Assembly: GCA_905199135.1 (NCBI GenBank)
Contig: CAJKFC010000009.1
Location: 1-32,370 of the forward strand
Reading direction: 5' to 3'
Length of the DNA stretch: 32,370 bases
DNA from: an uncultured Eubacteriales bacterium
GTDB lineage: Bacteria > Bacillota > Clostridia > Oscillospirales > Butyricicoccaceae
Shown: one piece after another, positions 15,657 through 22,583 of the stretch
Layout: each line of letters opens with the position of its first letter
How positions within the stretch are numbered: the first letter of the stretch is position 1
Notes under the pieces: model-generated
The model's input: only the letters and a program-made list of their open reading frames with translations
What the model was told of the DNA's origin: nothing
The model's database searches: none
Position numbers and translations under genes: made by a program

Positions 15657-17459
15657 ATGAAAAAACTAACGGCAATTTTGTGCCTGACAGCTTTTTTATT
15701 TACGGCGTTTCCGTTTTCGGCAGACGCCGCAGACCTTTCCTATAAAAAGGTCATAAGCGCCGTCTATGAGGACGCTTCGGTGTTCAGCGAGGGCTTCGCC
15801 GCCGTCAAAAAGAACGGCAAGTGGGGCTATATAGACGAGGCGGGCAAAAATCTCACGGAATTCAAATACGATTTCTGCTCGGTCTTTGCCGAGAACAAGG
15901 CGATAGCAGGCGTACTTCTGAGCGCCGACGCCGAAAAAGTGGGCAAGGGCGACTGGCAGTTCTACATCATAAACACCTCGGGCGAGGGAAAACCCTTTAT
16001 GTACGGCGAGGAGCAGTATGTGGCAAAGGGCTTTACTCCCCCTGCCGATCTGGCCTTTTACGGCGGAATAGTCAAGCTGGGCTCCGATGAAAGCCCCCTC
16101 TATTTCACCTCGGACGGAAATCTCTTCCCCTATATACCCCAGTTTGTGCCGACAGAGGGCAAGATGATATTCTGGAACGACAACGACATGTCACAGGGCA
16201 TCAATGTCACCGACATGAACGGCAATATACTTTTCCACATGGACGGCGAACCCAACAGAAACGGCTATCAGACACTGAGAATCTATCCCTTTAATCAGGG
16301 ACTTGCCCTTGCCGACCTTGCCAAGATAGACGCAAACGGCAACATAGTGGAGTACGGATACGGCTTTATAAACGAGAGCGGAAAATTCGTCATCGCTCCC
16401 TATTACCGCGACTTTTACAGAAGCGGCACAAACAGCTACCGCCTTTTCAACGACGGCGGACTGGCGTCAATCATGAAAAACGGTCTGTACGGCGCCATCG
16501 ACAAGTCGGGCAATGAGAGAATACCCTTTGCATACGAAAAGCTCTTCACCTTCCAGGAGGGTCTTGCTCCCTTTATGCAGAGCGGCAAATGGGGAGTCAT
16601 GGACATCTACGGCAACATAGTTGTCGAGCCGAAATACGACAGCATAACACGCTTCAACGACGGCATGGCAATAGCCTATGACGGCACCAAAGCTGTAATC
16701 ATAGACAGCAGCGGCGAGGAGATAGAGAGCTTCTCCAACATAGACCTTTCGGCCTATGTGGAAAAGGTGGAGCAGGCCGACGGTTCTGTCACGATAAACT
16801 CCAATCCGCCAAGCGATATGCTCATCGTCAAGGAAAACGGAAAATACGGCTATATCAAGCTGAATTTCACCCCTGCCGTGCCCGATGAGGCCGACGCCGA
16901 CGACTGGGCTGTTGAGGAGATAGGCGAGGCTTTGGAAGCAGGTCTTGTGCCCGCCTCCCTTCAGAATATTTACAGGGAGAATATAACGAGAGAGGATTTT
17001 GCAAGCCTTGTCTGCGCCTTTCTGGAAAAGGCTGAGGGCAAGGACATAGCCGAAATTGTACTTGACAAAACGGGTAAAACAATAGATAATTATATTGATG
17101 AATATCCCTTTGACGACGCCTTTGACAGGTGGATAATAGGCCCCTATGCCCTCGGTATCCTCAAGGGCGACGGCACGGGAAGTTTCCTGCCCTGTGAATA
17201 TATAACAAGACAGGACGCCGCCGTCATGCTCGAGAGAATGGCCGAGATAATCGGCATAGAAAAGGTGGACACGGTGCTTACAGCCCTTTCCGACGGGCAG
17301 TATATCGCGTCTTACGCAAAAAGCAGCGTCGACTTTGTCCGCTCGGTAAAGGTCATGAACGGCACGGGCGGAGACAGGTTCTCGCCTTTGGGATATTACA
17401 CCAAGCAGCAGGCGATAGCCACTGTTTACAGACTTTATGAGGTCTATACCCAGAGATAA
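15657..17459 (+). CDS. Secreted WG-repeat protein with C-terminal SLH domains
   Basis: A 600 aa exported protein. A signal peptide (1 to about 24, cleavage near SADA|A) is followed by WG/KWG repeats, for example KNGKWGYIDEAGK (about 51-63) and SGKWGVMDIYGN (about 305), each with the usual EGLA/DGMA and PKYD-type flanks. Residues about 415-600 hold three SLH modules: DDWAVEEIGEALEAGLV, then DRWIIGPYALGILKGDGTG, then SVDFVRSVKVMNGTGG. SLH domains bind secondary cell-wall polymers, so the protein is probably displayed on the surface. WG repeats are thought to form beta-propeller-like or ligand-binding scaffolds. AGGAGGT precedes the ATG. The gene ends 22 bp before ridA. The ligand is unknown. 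Confidence 0.9.
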   Translation: MKKLTAILCLTAFLFTAFPFSADAADLSYKKVISAVYEDASVFSEGFAAVKKNGKWGYIDEAGKNLTEFKYDFCSVFAENKAIAGVLLSADAEKVGKGDWQFYIINTSGEGKPFMYGEEQYVAKGFTPPADLAFYGGIVKLGSDESPLYFTSDGNLFPYIPQFVPTEGKMIFWNDNDMSQGINVTDMNGNILFHMDGEPNRNGYQTLRIYPFNQGLALADLAKIDANGNIVEYGYGFINESGKFVIAPYYRDFYRSGTNSYRLFNDGGLASIMKNGLYGAIDKSGNERIPFAYEKLFTFQEGLAPFMQSGKWGVMDIYGNIVVEPKYDSITRFNDGMAIAYDGTKAVIIDSSGEEIESFSNIDLSAYVEKVEQADGSVTINSNPPSDMLIVKENGKYGYIKLNFTPAVPDEADADDWAVEEIGEALEAGLVPASLQNIYRENITREDFASLVCAFLEKAEGKDIAEIVLDKTGKTIDNYIDEYPFDDAFDRWIIGPYALGILKGDGTGSFLPCEYITRQDAAVMLERMAEIIGIEKVDTVLTALSDGQYIASYAKSSVDFVRSVKVMNGTGGDRFSPLGYYTKQQAIATVYRLYEVYTQR

Positions 17460-17481
17460 TTTTGTAAAGGAGATTATAATT

Positions 17482-17862
17482 ATGGAAAAGAAACTCGTTG
17501 TAGCTCAGGGCGCTCCCGCTCCCGTAGGTCCCTACTCCCCCGCAGTTGAAATCGGCAATCTCGTATACACATCGGGCCAGATGGGCGTAGACGGCGCAGG
17601 CAATCTCGGCAAAGATGTCACAGAGCAGACAAAGCTCGCCATCGAGAATGTTGAGAAGCTCCTCAAGGCAGCAGGCTGCGAGCTCTCCGACATCGTAAAG
17701 ACCCTTGTATTCATCAAGGACATGAACGATTTCGCAGCTGTCAACGCCGTATACGCAGACATGATCAAGGCAGAGGTTATGCCCGCCCGTTCCTGCGTAG
17801 AGGTAGCCCGTCTCCCCAAGGACGCTCTCGTTGAGATCGAAGCTATTGCCCTCAAGAAGTAA
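17482..17862 (+). CDS. ridA: RidA-family enamine/imine deaminase
   Basis: A 126 aa protein of the YjgF/YER057c/UK114 family. It hydrolyses reactive enamines such as 2-aminoacrylate, released by PLP-dependent dehydratases, to keto acids and ammonia. Hallmarks are GPYSPAV near residue 18, TSGQMGVD, and PARSCVEVARLP (about 104-115) with the arginine that binds the substrate carboxylate. The ATG at 17482 has AAAGGAGA upstream; a longer frame upstream lacks a binding site and overlaps the previous gene. Ile is encoded almost only by ATC and Arg by CGT, unlike most neighbours, which suggests high expression. Overlaps the next gene by 1 nt. The D-serine dehydratase 10 kb away is a plausible source of its substrate. 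Confidence 0.94.
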   Translation: MEKKLVVAQGAPAPVGPYSPAVEIGNLVYTSGQMGVDGAGNLGKDVTEQTKLAIENVEKLLKAAGCELSDIVKTLVFIKDMNDFAAVNAVYADMIKAEVMPARSCVEVARLPKDALVEIEAIALKK

Positions 17863-18215
17863 TGACATATCAGGGAATGCTCCCGTTTTACGGGACCGAG
17901 GATTTGGAGGGCGTAAAAAAGCTCTACCACGATGTGCTGGGCTTTGAAATCGCCGTAGACCAGGGCACCTGCCTCGTATTCAAAATGTGCGAGGGAGGCT
18001 ATCTGGGATTTTGCACCCACATGGAAAAGGTGGCAAATCCCAAGTCGGTCATGATATCGGTGCTGACAGAAGATGTGGACGGCGTGTCCCGCCTTTTGGA
18101 TGAAAACGGCTATGAGGCCTATAAAAAGCCGGGTGTTTACGCAAAGTTCAACATATATCAGGCTTTCCACACCGACTGCAACGGCTATACCCTGGAGATC
18201 ATGAAATTCCTGTAA
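17862..18215 (+). CDS. VOC-superfamily (glyoxalase/bleomycin-resistance fold) protein
   Basis: A 117 aa protein with the two beta-alpha-beta-beta-beta modules of the vicinal oxygen chelate fold: LPFYGTEDLEGVKKLYHDVLGFE (as separate parts at 7-30) at the start and FHTDCNGYTLEIMKF at the end, where DCNGYTLEI resembles the DPDGN-xxE motif of glyoxalase-like proteins. The metal-site residues are only partly obvious, so the reaction is unknown. It is coupled to ridA by a TAATG overlap, suggesting a shared detoxification or amino-acid role, and is followed by a strong terminator. Confidence 0.85.
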   Translation: MTYQGMLPFYGTEDLEGVKKLYHDVLGFEIAVDQGTCLVFKMCEGGYLGFCTHMEKVANPKSVMISVLTEDVDGVSRLLDENGYEAYKKPGVYAKFNIYQAFHTDCNGYTLEIMKFL

Positions 18216-18219
18216 AAAA

Positions 18220-18252
18220 TAAAGGCAGCTTTTAAAGCTGCCTTTTATTTTT
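18220..18252. terminator. Bidirectional intrinsic terminator
   Basis: AAAGGCAGCTT / AAGCTGCCTTT (18221-18231 with 18235-18245) with a 3-nt loop and T-rich flanks on both strands. It lies between the convergent VOC gene and the minus-strand membrane protein gene. Confidence 0.88.
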
Positions 18253-18256
18253 TGTC

Positions 18257-18613
18257 TTATAGTTTTCGCCATTTGGAGTAATATCTGTTTTGAGAGCAGT
18301 CCACATATTCGTCATGGCCGTTTTCCGAGACAAATCTTCTGACAGAGCCCATGCGGGCGTCCTCGTCCTCAAAATAGCCGCGGCTCTCCATGTAGCGTTC
18401 CAAAGATGCTCCCGGCTTTGCCAGTATTACCTTTGGAGTTTTGCCTATTTCGGCGTATTCCTCATCGGTAAAGATTATCTTGAAAAGGCCGTGAGCGGCG
18501 GCAAAGGGGTTGTCCGCCCCCAGCTTTAAGGTGAGGACGGCGAGAGCCAGGGCGGCAAAAAAGAGCGCCCCCATGATAAGTCCCGCAAGATTTTCAAGCT
18601 TTTTCTCGTTCAT
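18257..18613 (-). CDS. Small single-pass membrane protein of unknown function
   Basis: A 118 aa protein with one membrane helix (about 10-30, AGLIMGALFFAALALAVLTL) and a soluble C-terminal domain of about 85 residues, charged and rich in aromatic residues. No family recognised. The ATG at 18613 has GGGGAGAGG upstream. It lies 11 bp after the marR gene on the same strand, so it is probably cotranscribed with it and may be part of what that regulator controls. Confidence 0.75.
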   Translation of the reverse strand: MNEKKLENLAGLIMGALFFAALALAVLTLKLGADNPFAAAHGLFKIIFTDEEYAEIGKTPKVILAKPGASLERYMESRGYFEDEDARMGSVRRFVSENGHDEYVDCSQNRYYSKWRKL

Positions 18614-18624
18614 ATCCTCTCCCC

Positions 18625-19101
18625 TTACTGTCCCTTTTTGGCGGCCTTTTCCTCCTGCTCATGCTGTTCCAGATTGTCCTTTACCCTGAGCAGAAGGGAT
18701 TTGAGAGTTTCCTTTTCCTCGTCGGTAAAATCTTTGAGTGTTATGGCTGTCATGCGCTTTTCAACCTCGCCGTATATCGCTCTCAAGTCCTTGGCCTTTT
18801 GGGTCAGGGAGACGAGAATCTCACGGCGGTTTACAGAGTTCTGATGCCTTGTCAGCATGTTCTGATGCTCCAGCCTGTCGAGCATGTTGGAAAGGGTGGT
18901 GTTGGCAAGGCTGGTGCGTTCGGACAGCTTGCTTATGGTTATGTTGTCCTCTATCCACAGCTGAAAAATTATGTTCATCTGGGCGTTGTTCAGCTTTTCA
19001 AGGTCTATTTCGGGATATTCCTTTATTATCTTCTGGCATACACGGCCCTGGAGCTGTTTTATCTGGGCGATGTAGACGCCCACCGGCACATTGTTCTGCA
19101 T
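18625..19101 (-). CDS. MarR-family transcriptional regulator
   Basis: A 158 aa winged-helix regulator. The recognition region reads ISKLSERTSLANTTLSNMLD, followed by the wing RHQNSVNRREILVSLT, the typical MarR arrangement with the conserved D/N-R-R before the wing strand. Long helices at both ends form the dimer interface, and the C-terminus is a Lys/Glu-rich tail. The ATG at 19101 has AAAGGAGA upstream. Its promoter (19160-19188) and a short inverted repeat in the leader (19126-19139) suggest autoregulation. The ligand and targets are unknown; the cotranscribed membrane protein is the obvious candidate. Confidence 0.93.
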   Translation of the reverse strand: MQNNVPVGVYIAQIKQLQGRVCQKIIKEYPEIDLEKLNNAQMNIIFQLWIEDNITISKLSERTSLANTTLSNMLDRLEHQNMLTRHQNSVNRREILVSLTQKAKDLRAIYGEVEKRMTAITLKDFTDEEKETLKSLLLRVKDNLEQHEQEEKAAKKGQ

Positions 19102-19125
19102 ATCGCTGTCTCCTTTAAAAAACCG

Positions 19126-19139
19126 ATGTTTTCTAACAT
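19126..19139. promoter_or_regulatory. Inverted repeat in the marR leader (candidate operator)
   Basis: ATGTT-TTCT-AACAT is a perfect inverted repeat between the predicted marR transcription start and the ribosome binding site. Its size suits a MarR dimer, but the assignment is inference. Confidence 0.35.
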
Positions 19140-19159
19140 ATTATCGCTCTATATACAAA

Positions 19160-19188
19160 AATATATCATATTTGGGGTAAAAAGTCAA
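19160..19188 (-). promoter_or_regulatory. marR promoter
   Basis: On the minus strand TTGACT (19188-19183), 17 bp and TATATT (19165-19160), about 60 bp upstream of the marR ATG. Confidence 0.65.
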
Positions 19189-19205
19189 CAATAGGGCAAA
19201 AAAGG

Positions 19206-19694
19206 TTAAAGTCTTAAGATAATCGAAAGATTTTCAAGATACTCCTGCCGTTTTCCCTCTTCAAGACCGTCGTAGGCGGCGCTTTTCAGCCCCGTGCTGT
19301 AAAGCTCGCTGTTTTCCGAGAGATAGGCGTCAAAGATATCCCCCTCCCACTGCCATATGTAAAGGGGCAGACCGTTAAGGGAGCGAAAATCAAATATGTC
19401 GGTTTCCTCTTTGAGATATAGACGGCACACTCCGCCCCAACTTTCGATGCGGCCCTTTATCTCCCTGTACTTTTCCACAAGCTGGGGAGAGGTGTAGAGG
19501 GTCACCTCAAAGAGGGAGGAAAAACGCCCGCGCTCCCCCGAAAGGCAGCTTACAATCTCGCGCCTTACCGATATGTCGGGGAAAAAACTATGATTTATCA
19601 CTATGTCGGTGTCTTTCAAAGGGTCGGCTTTGTCCACTTTTGCAAAAAATACCGCCAGGACGAGGACGGCGAAAAGGGCGAAAAGTTTTTTCAT
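19206..19694 (-). CDS. Membrane-anchored or secreted protein of unknown function
   Basis: A 162 aa protein with an N-terminal hydrophobic segment (MKKLFALFAVLVLAVFFAKV) that could be an uncleaved anchor or a signal peptide; there is no lipobox. The rest is soluble and mixed alpha/beta, with an aromatic stretch LPLYIWQWEGDIFDAY near residue 110. No family recognised. The ATG at 19694 has CGGAGGA upstream. It has no close partner on its strand: marR starts about 100 bp downstream and the alr promoter lies upstream, reading away. Confidence 0.7.
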   Translation of the reverse strand: MKKLFALFAVLVLAVFFAKVDKADPLKDTDIVINHSFFPDISVRREIVSCLSGERGRFSSLFEVTLYTSPQLVEKYREIKGRIESWGGVCRLYLKEETDIFDFRSLNGLPLYIWQWEGDIFDAYLSENSELYSTGLKSAAYDGLEEGKRQEYLENLSIILRL

Positions 19695-19746
19695 AATTCC
19701 TCCGAAAAAATTAAGATTTTCTCCCTCTATATTTATGCTTATTCGG

Positions 19747-19775
19747 TTGACATTATGAACATAAGCCTTTATAAT
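19747..19775 (+). promoter_or_regulatory. Consensus promoter of the alr-radical SAM-tex operon
   Basis: TTGACA (19747-19752), exactly 17 bp, TATAAT (19770-19775). Predicted start is near 19782, about 50 nt before the alr ATG. Confidence 0.9.
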
Positions 19776-19833
19776 TATTCATATAATGGGGGAAAAGGCG
19801 GAAAGGCTGCAATCTATTTCGGAGGTGTATACA

Positions 19834-20973
19834 ATGTGTGAAAATGATTTGGAATATTACAGCTCGTATATGGAGATAGATCTGACTCAGATCAAAAAAA
19901 ATATCGAGCTGGTCAAAAAAAGAATAGGTGAGGGGCACAAGATAATGCCCGTTTTAAAGGGAAACTGCTACGGCAGCGGCACTGTTGAGGTGGCCACAGC
20001 CATAGAAAAACCCTGTGATATAGATATTTTCGGCTGCGCCCATGTGTTTGAGGGCATAGAGATGAGAAACGCCGGTGTGGAGTGCGCCATTTTGCTGCTG
20101 TCTCCCCCTGCCCAGCACGCCATAAAGTACGCCATAGAGTACAATCTTCAGATGCCCGCTTTTGAGGAGCTTTCGGTGAGAAGAATGGCCGAAGAGGCCA
20201 AAAAACAGGGCAAGAGAGCCCAGGTTCACATCAAAATAGAGACAGGCATGAACAGAATCGGCGTAAAACCCGGAGAGGATCTTGAAAAGCTTGTAAACCT
20301 CATCAGAGAGGTGGGCTACATAGACATAGTGGGAGCTTTCACCCACTTCGCCACATCCAACGAGCTTTATAACGACTTTACAAAGCTTCAGCTCGCCCGC
20401 TTCAAGGAGGGCGTCGCACAGATTGAGGGCATGGGCGTGGAGCTCAAATATGTCCACTGCTGCAATTCCAACGCCATAGTGTGGCTCGACGAGGGATATT
20501 TCACCCATGTGAGAACAGGCAGCCTTTATCTTGGATATTCTCTCATAGACGAAGGTGACCTACACATAGGAGTCAAGGAGACGGCCACATGGCGCGCATT
20601 TATAGTCAATATAAAAGAGGTACAGCCCGGGGAGCAGGTCGGCTACAACGCCGCATTTGTGCCCACAAAGCCCACTAAAGTCGCCACCATCAGCGTGGGA
20701 TATGCCGACGGCCTTTACAGGCCCCTTGCCCAGACGGGCGGCCCTGTGTTTGTCAACGGCGTCAAGACAAAATATCTCGCCCTCTGCATGGATCAGACCT
20801 TTGTAGATGTCACGGGCATAGACTGCAAGATAGGCGACGAGGTAACCCTCTTCGGCTACGACAAGGTGACGGGAGAGCTGCTCTCGGCCTACGAGCTTCA
20901 GAAACACACCGACCAGACCTATGTATATCAGTTCTGCTCCATAGGCCCCAGGGTCAAGAGAATCTATAAATGA
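19834..20973 (+). CDS. alr: Alanine racemase family protein (substrate uncertain)
   Basis: A 379 aa PLP enzyme of fold type III, which interconverts L- and D-alanine (or another amino acid) for cell-wall synthesis. The PLP lysine is K42 (PVLKGNCYGSG). The second catalytic base is Y271 in VGYNAAF. HIKIETGMNRIG carries the conserved substrate-region Arg, and ISVGYADG and LCMDQTFVDVT are standard. The motif after the lysine is odd: canonical Alr has K-A-(D/N)-A-YGHG, here K-G-N-C-YGSG. This suggests a divergent clade, possibly with another substrate such as serine. The ATG at 19834 has GGAGGT (19821); a longer frame from 19786 lacks a site. It overlaps the next gene by 4 nt. Confidence 0.88.
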   Translation: MCENDLEYYSSYMEIDLTQIKKNIELVKKRIGEGHKIMPVLKGNCYGSGTVEVATAIEKPCDIDIFGCAHVFEGIEMRNAGVECAILLLSPPAQHAIKYAIEYNLQMPAFEELSVRRMAEEAKKQGKRAQVHIKIETGMNRIGVKPGEDLEKLVNLIREVGYIDIVGAFTHFATSNELYNDFTKLQLARFKEGVAQIEGMGVELKYVHCCNSNAIVWLDEGYFTHVRTGSLYLGYSLIDEGDLHIGVKETATWRAFIVNIKEVQPGEQVGYNAAFVPTKPTKVATISVGYADGLYRPLAQTGGPVFVNGVKTKYLALCMDQTFVDVTGIDCKIGDEVTLFGYDKVTGELLSAYELQKHTDQTYVYQFCSIGPRVKRIYK

Positions 20974-22583
20974 TGAAAAAAATACTGGTGTCGGCGGCGT
21001 CAAAATACATACATTCGGCTCTCGCCGTGTGGTATCTCAAGGCCGCCGTACCCTCTTATGACATATACGAGTGCACCGTAAACAGCGATATTGAAAAGGT
21101 GTGCCGCGAAATAGTATCGGAAAATCCCTCGGTAGTGGGATTTTCCTGTTATATATGGAATATATCCTATGTGACAAGGCTCGCGAAAATGCTGAGAGAC
21201 CGCCTTGAAAATGTAAAAATAATCTTCGGCGGCCCCGAGGTCAGCTTTGAAAGCGAGAGATTTAAAGGCATAGCCGACTATGTGATAAAGGGCAGCGGCG
21301 AACAGAGACTCAAAGAGCTGACCGAAGCCATCGAAAAAGGGGAGGACTATCCCTTTATATCGGAGGGCTGCACCTGCGATGTGCCCCCCAACCCTTACAC
21401 CGAGGAGTATTTCGCCGCCTTAAAGGGCAGGATAGCCTATATAGAGACCTCGAGGGGATGTCCCTTTTCCTGCGCCTTCTGCCTTTCGGGCAGAGAGGAA
21501 AAACCCCTGTTTTTCCCCCTCGAAAGGGCGTTCAGCGATATAAAGAGACTTTCTTTTTCGGGGGCAAAGACGATAAAGTTTGTCGACAGGACCTTTAACG
21601 CCGACAGAAAGAGGGCGTACGCCATATGGAAATATATCCTTGAGGACGACGAACTGCCCAAGGACATATGCTATCACTTTGAGATAGGGGCAGATCTTCT
21701 GACAAAGGAGCATATAGAGCTTTTAAAGTCGGCGCCCAAAGGGCGTTTTCAGGTGGAGATAGGCTTTCAGAGCTTTAATGATGAGACCTTGAAGGCGGTC
21801 AGCCGCACAGCGCCTGTGGATAAGGCTGTGGAAAACACCCTATGTCTTGTGGATAACTCAAATATCCATGTGCATACCGACCTCATCATCGGTCTGCCCT
21901 ACGAGGGCATGGAAAGCTTTAAAAAATCCTTCGACAAGGCGTACAGTCTCAAAAGCCACATGCTCCAGGTGGGATTTTTAAAACTGCTCTACGGCTCCGC
22001 CCTGCGTAAGGATATGGGAAAATACTCGATTTCCTGTAAGGACGAGCCCCCCTATGAGGTCACAAAGACCCACTGCATGACCGAGAGGGAGATAGAAAAG
22101 CTCAAAGCTTTTGAGGACATAGTGGAAAGGCTTAAAAACAGCGGAAGATTTGAAAAAACCGTGGAATATCTCATAAAATACACCGAAAAATCCCCCTTTG
22201 AGCTTTTTATGCACATAGCGGAAAATATAGAGTACGACAAAAACTGCTCTTTGGACGATTTTACCGCCGTCCTTTTGAAGCTTTACAGAAAAGAGGGCAT
22301 AGATTTAAGGGATATTCTCACCGAGGACAGAATAGAGAGCAACAACACGGGAGCTCTGCCGCCGTGTCTCAAAATATATGACAAAAGACTGGGTGAAGTG
22401 AGGAAAAGGCTCAAAAAGCTCTGTCCTTTAAAGGAAAACACCGTCAGGGGCTGCGCCCTGCTCTACGGCGAAAACTCGGTGATATTCGCAGACTACACAG
22501 AGGAAAATTACGACAGGGTGACAGGTAGGTATAAATCTCAGAAAATGTCCATTGACAGCGTGATGAAAGAGGAAGAAATATGA
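20970..22583 (+). CDS. B12-binding-domain radical SAM protein (DUF4080 type)
   Basis: A 537 aa protein. An N-terminal cobalamin-binding-like domain (1 to about 145; VVGFSCYIWN near 55, IIFGGPEVS near 84) precedes a radical SAM core with the [4Fe-4S] ligands C164, C168 and C171 in SRGCPFSCAFC. SAM-domain blocks include FVDRTFNADRKRA and TDLIIGLPYEG. The C-terminal about 170 residues fit the DUF4080 extension found in this group in Firmicutes (from memory, not searched). The reaction is unknown. Translation is coupled on both sides (ATGA overlaps with alr and tex), which is unusually tight for genes of such different roles. Confidence 0.9.
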   Translation: MMKKILVSAASKYIHSALAVWYLKAAVPSYDIYECTVNSDIEKVCREIVSENPSVVGFSCYIWNISYVTRLAKMLRDRLENVKIIFGGPEVSFESERFKGIADYVIKGSGEQRLKELTEAIEKGEDYPFISEGCTCDVPPNPYTEEYFAALKGRIAYIETSRGCPFSCAFCLSGREEKPLFFPLERAFSDIKRLSFSGAKTIKFVDRTFNADRKRAYAIWKYILEDDELPKDICYHFEIGADLLTKEHIELLKSAPKGRFQVEIGFQSFNDETLKAVSRTAPVDKAVENTLCLVDNSNIHVHTDLIIGLPYEGMESFKKSFDKAYSLKSHMLQVGFLKLLYGSALRKDMGKYSISCKDEPPYEVTKTHCMTEREIEKLKAFEDIVERLKNSGRFEKTVEYLIKYTEKSPFELFMHIAENIEYDKNCSLDDFTAVLLKLYRKEGIDLRDILTEDRIESNNTGALPPCLKIYDKRLGEVRKRLKKLCPLKENTVRGCALLYGENSVIFADYTEENYDRVTGRYKSQKMSIDSVMKEEEI

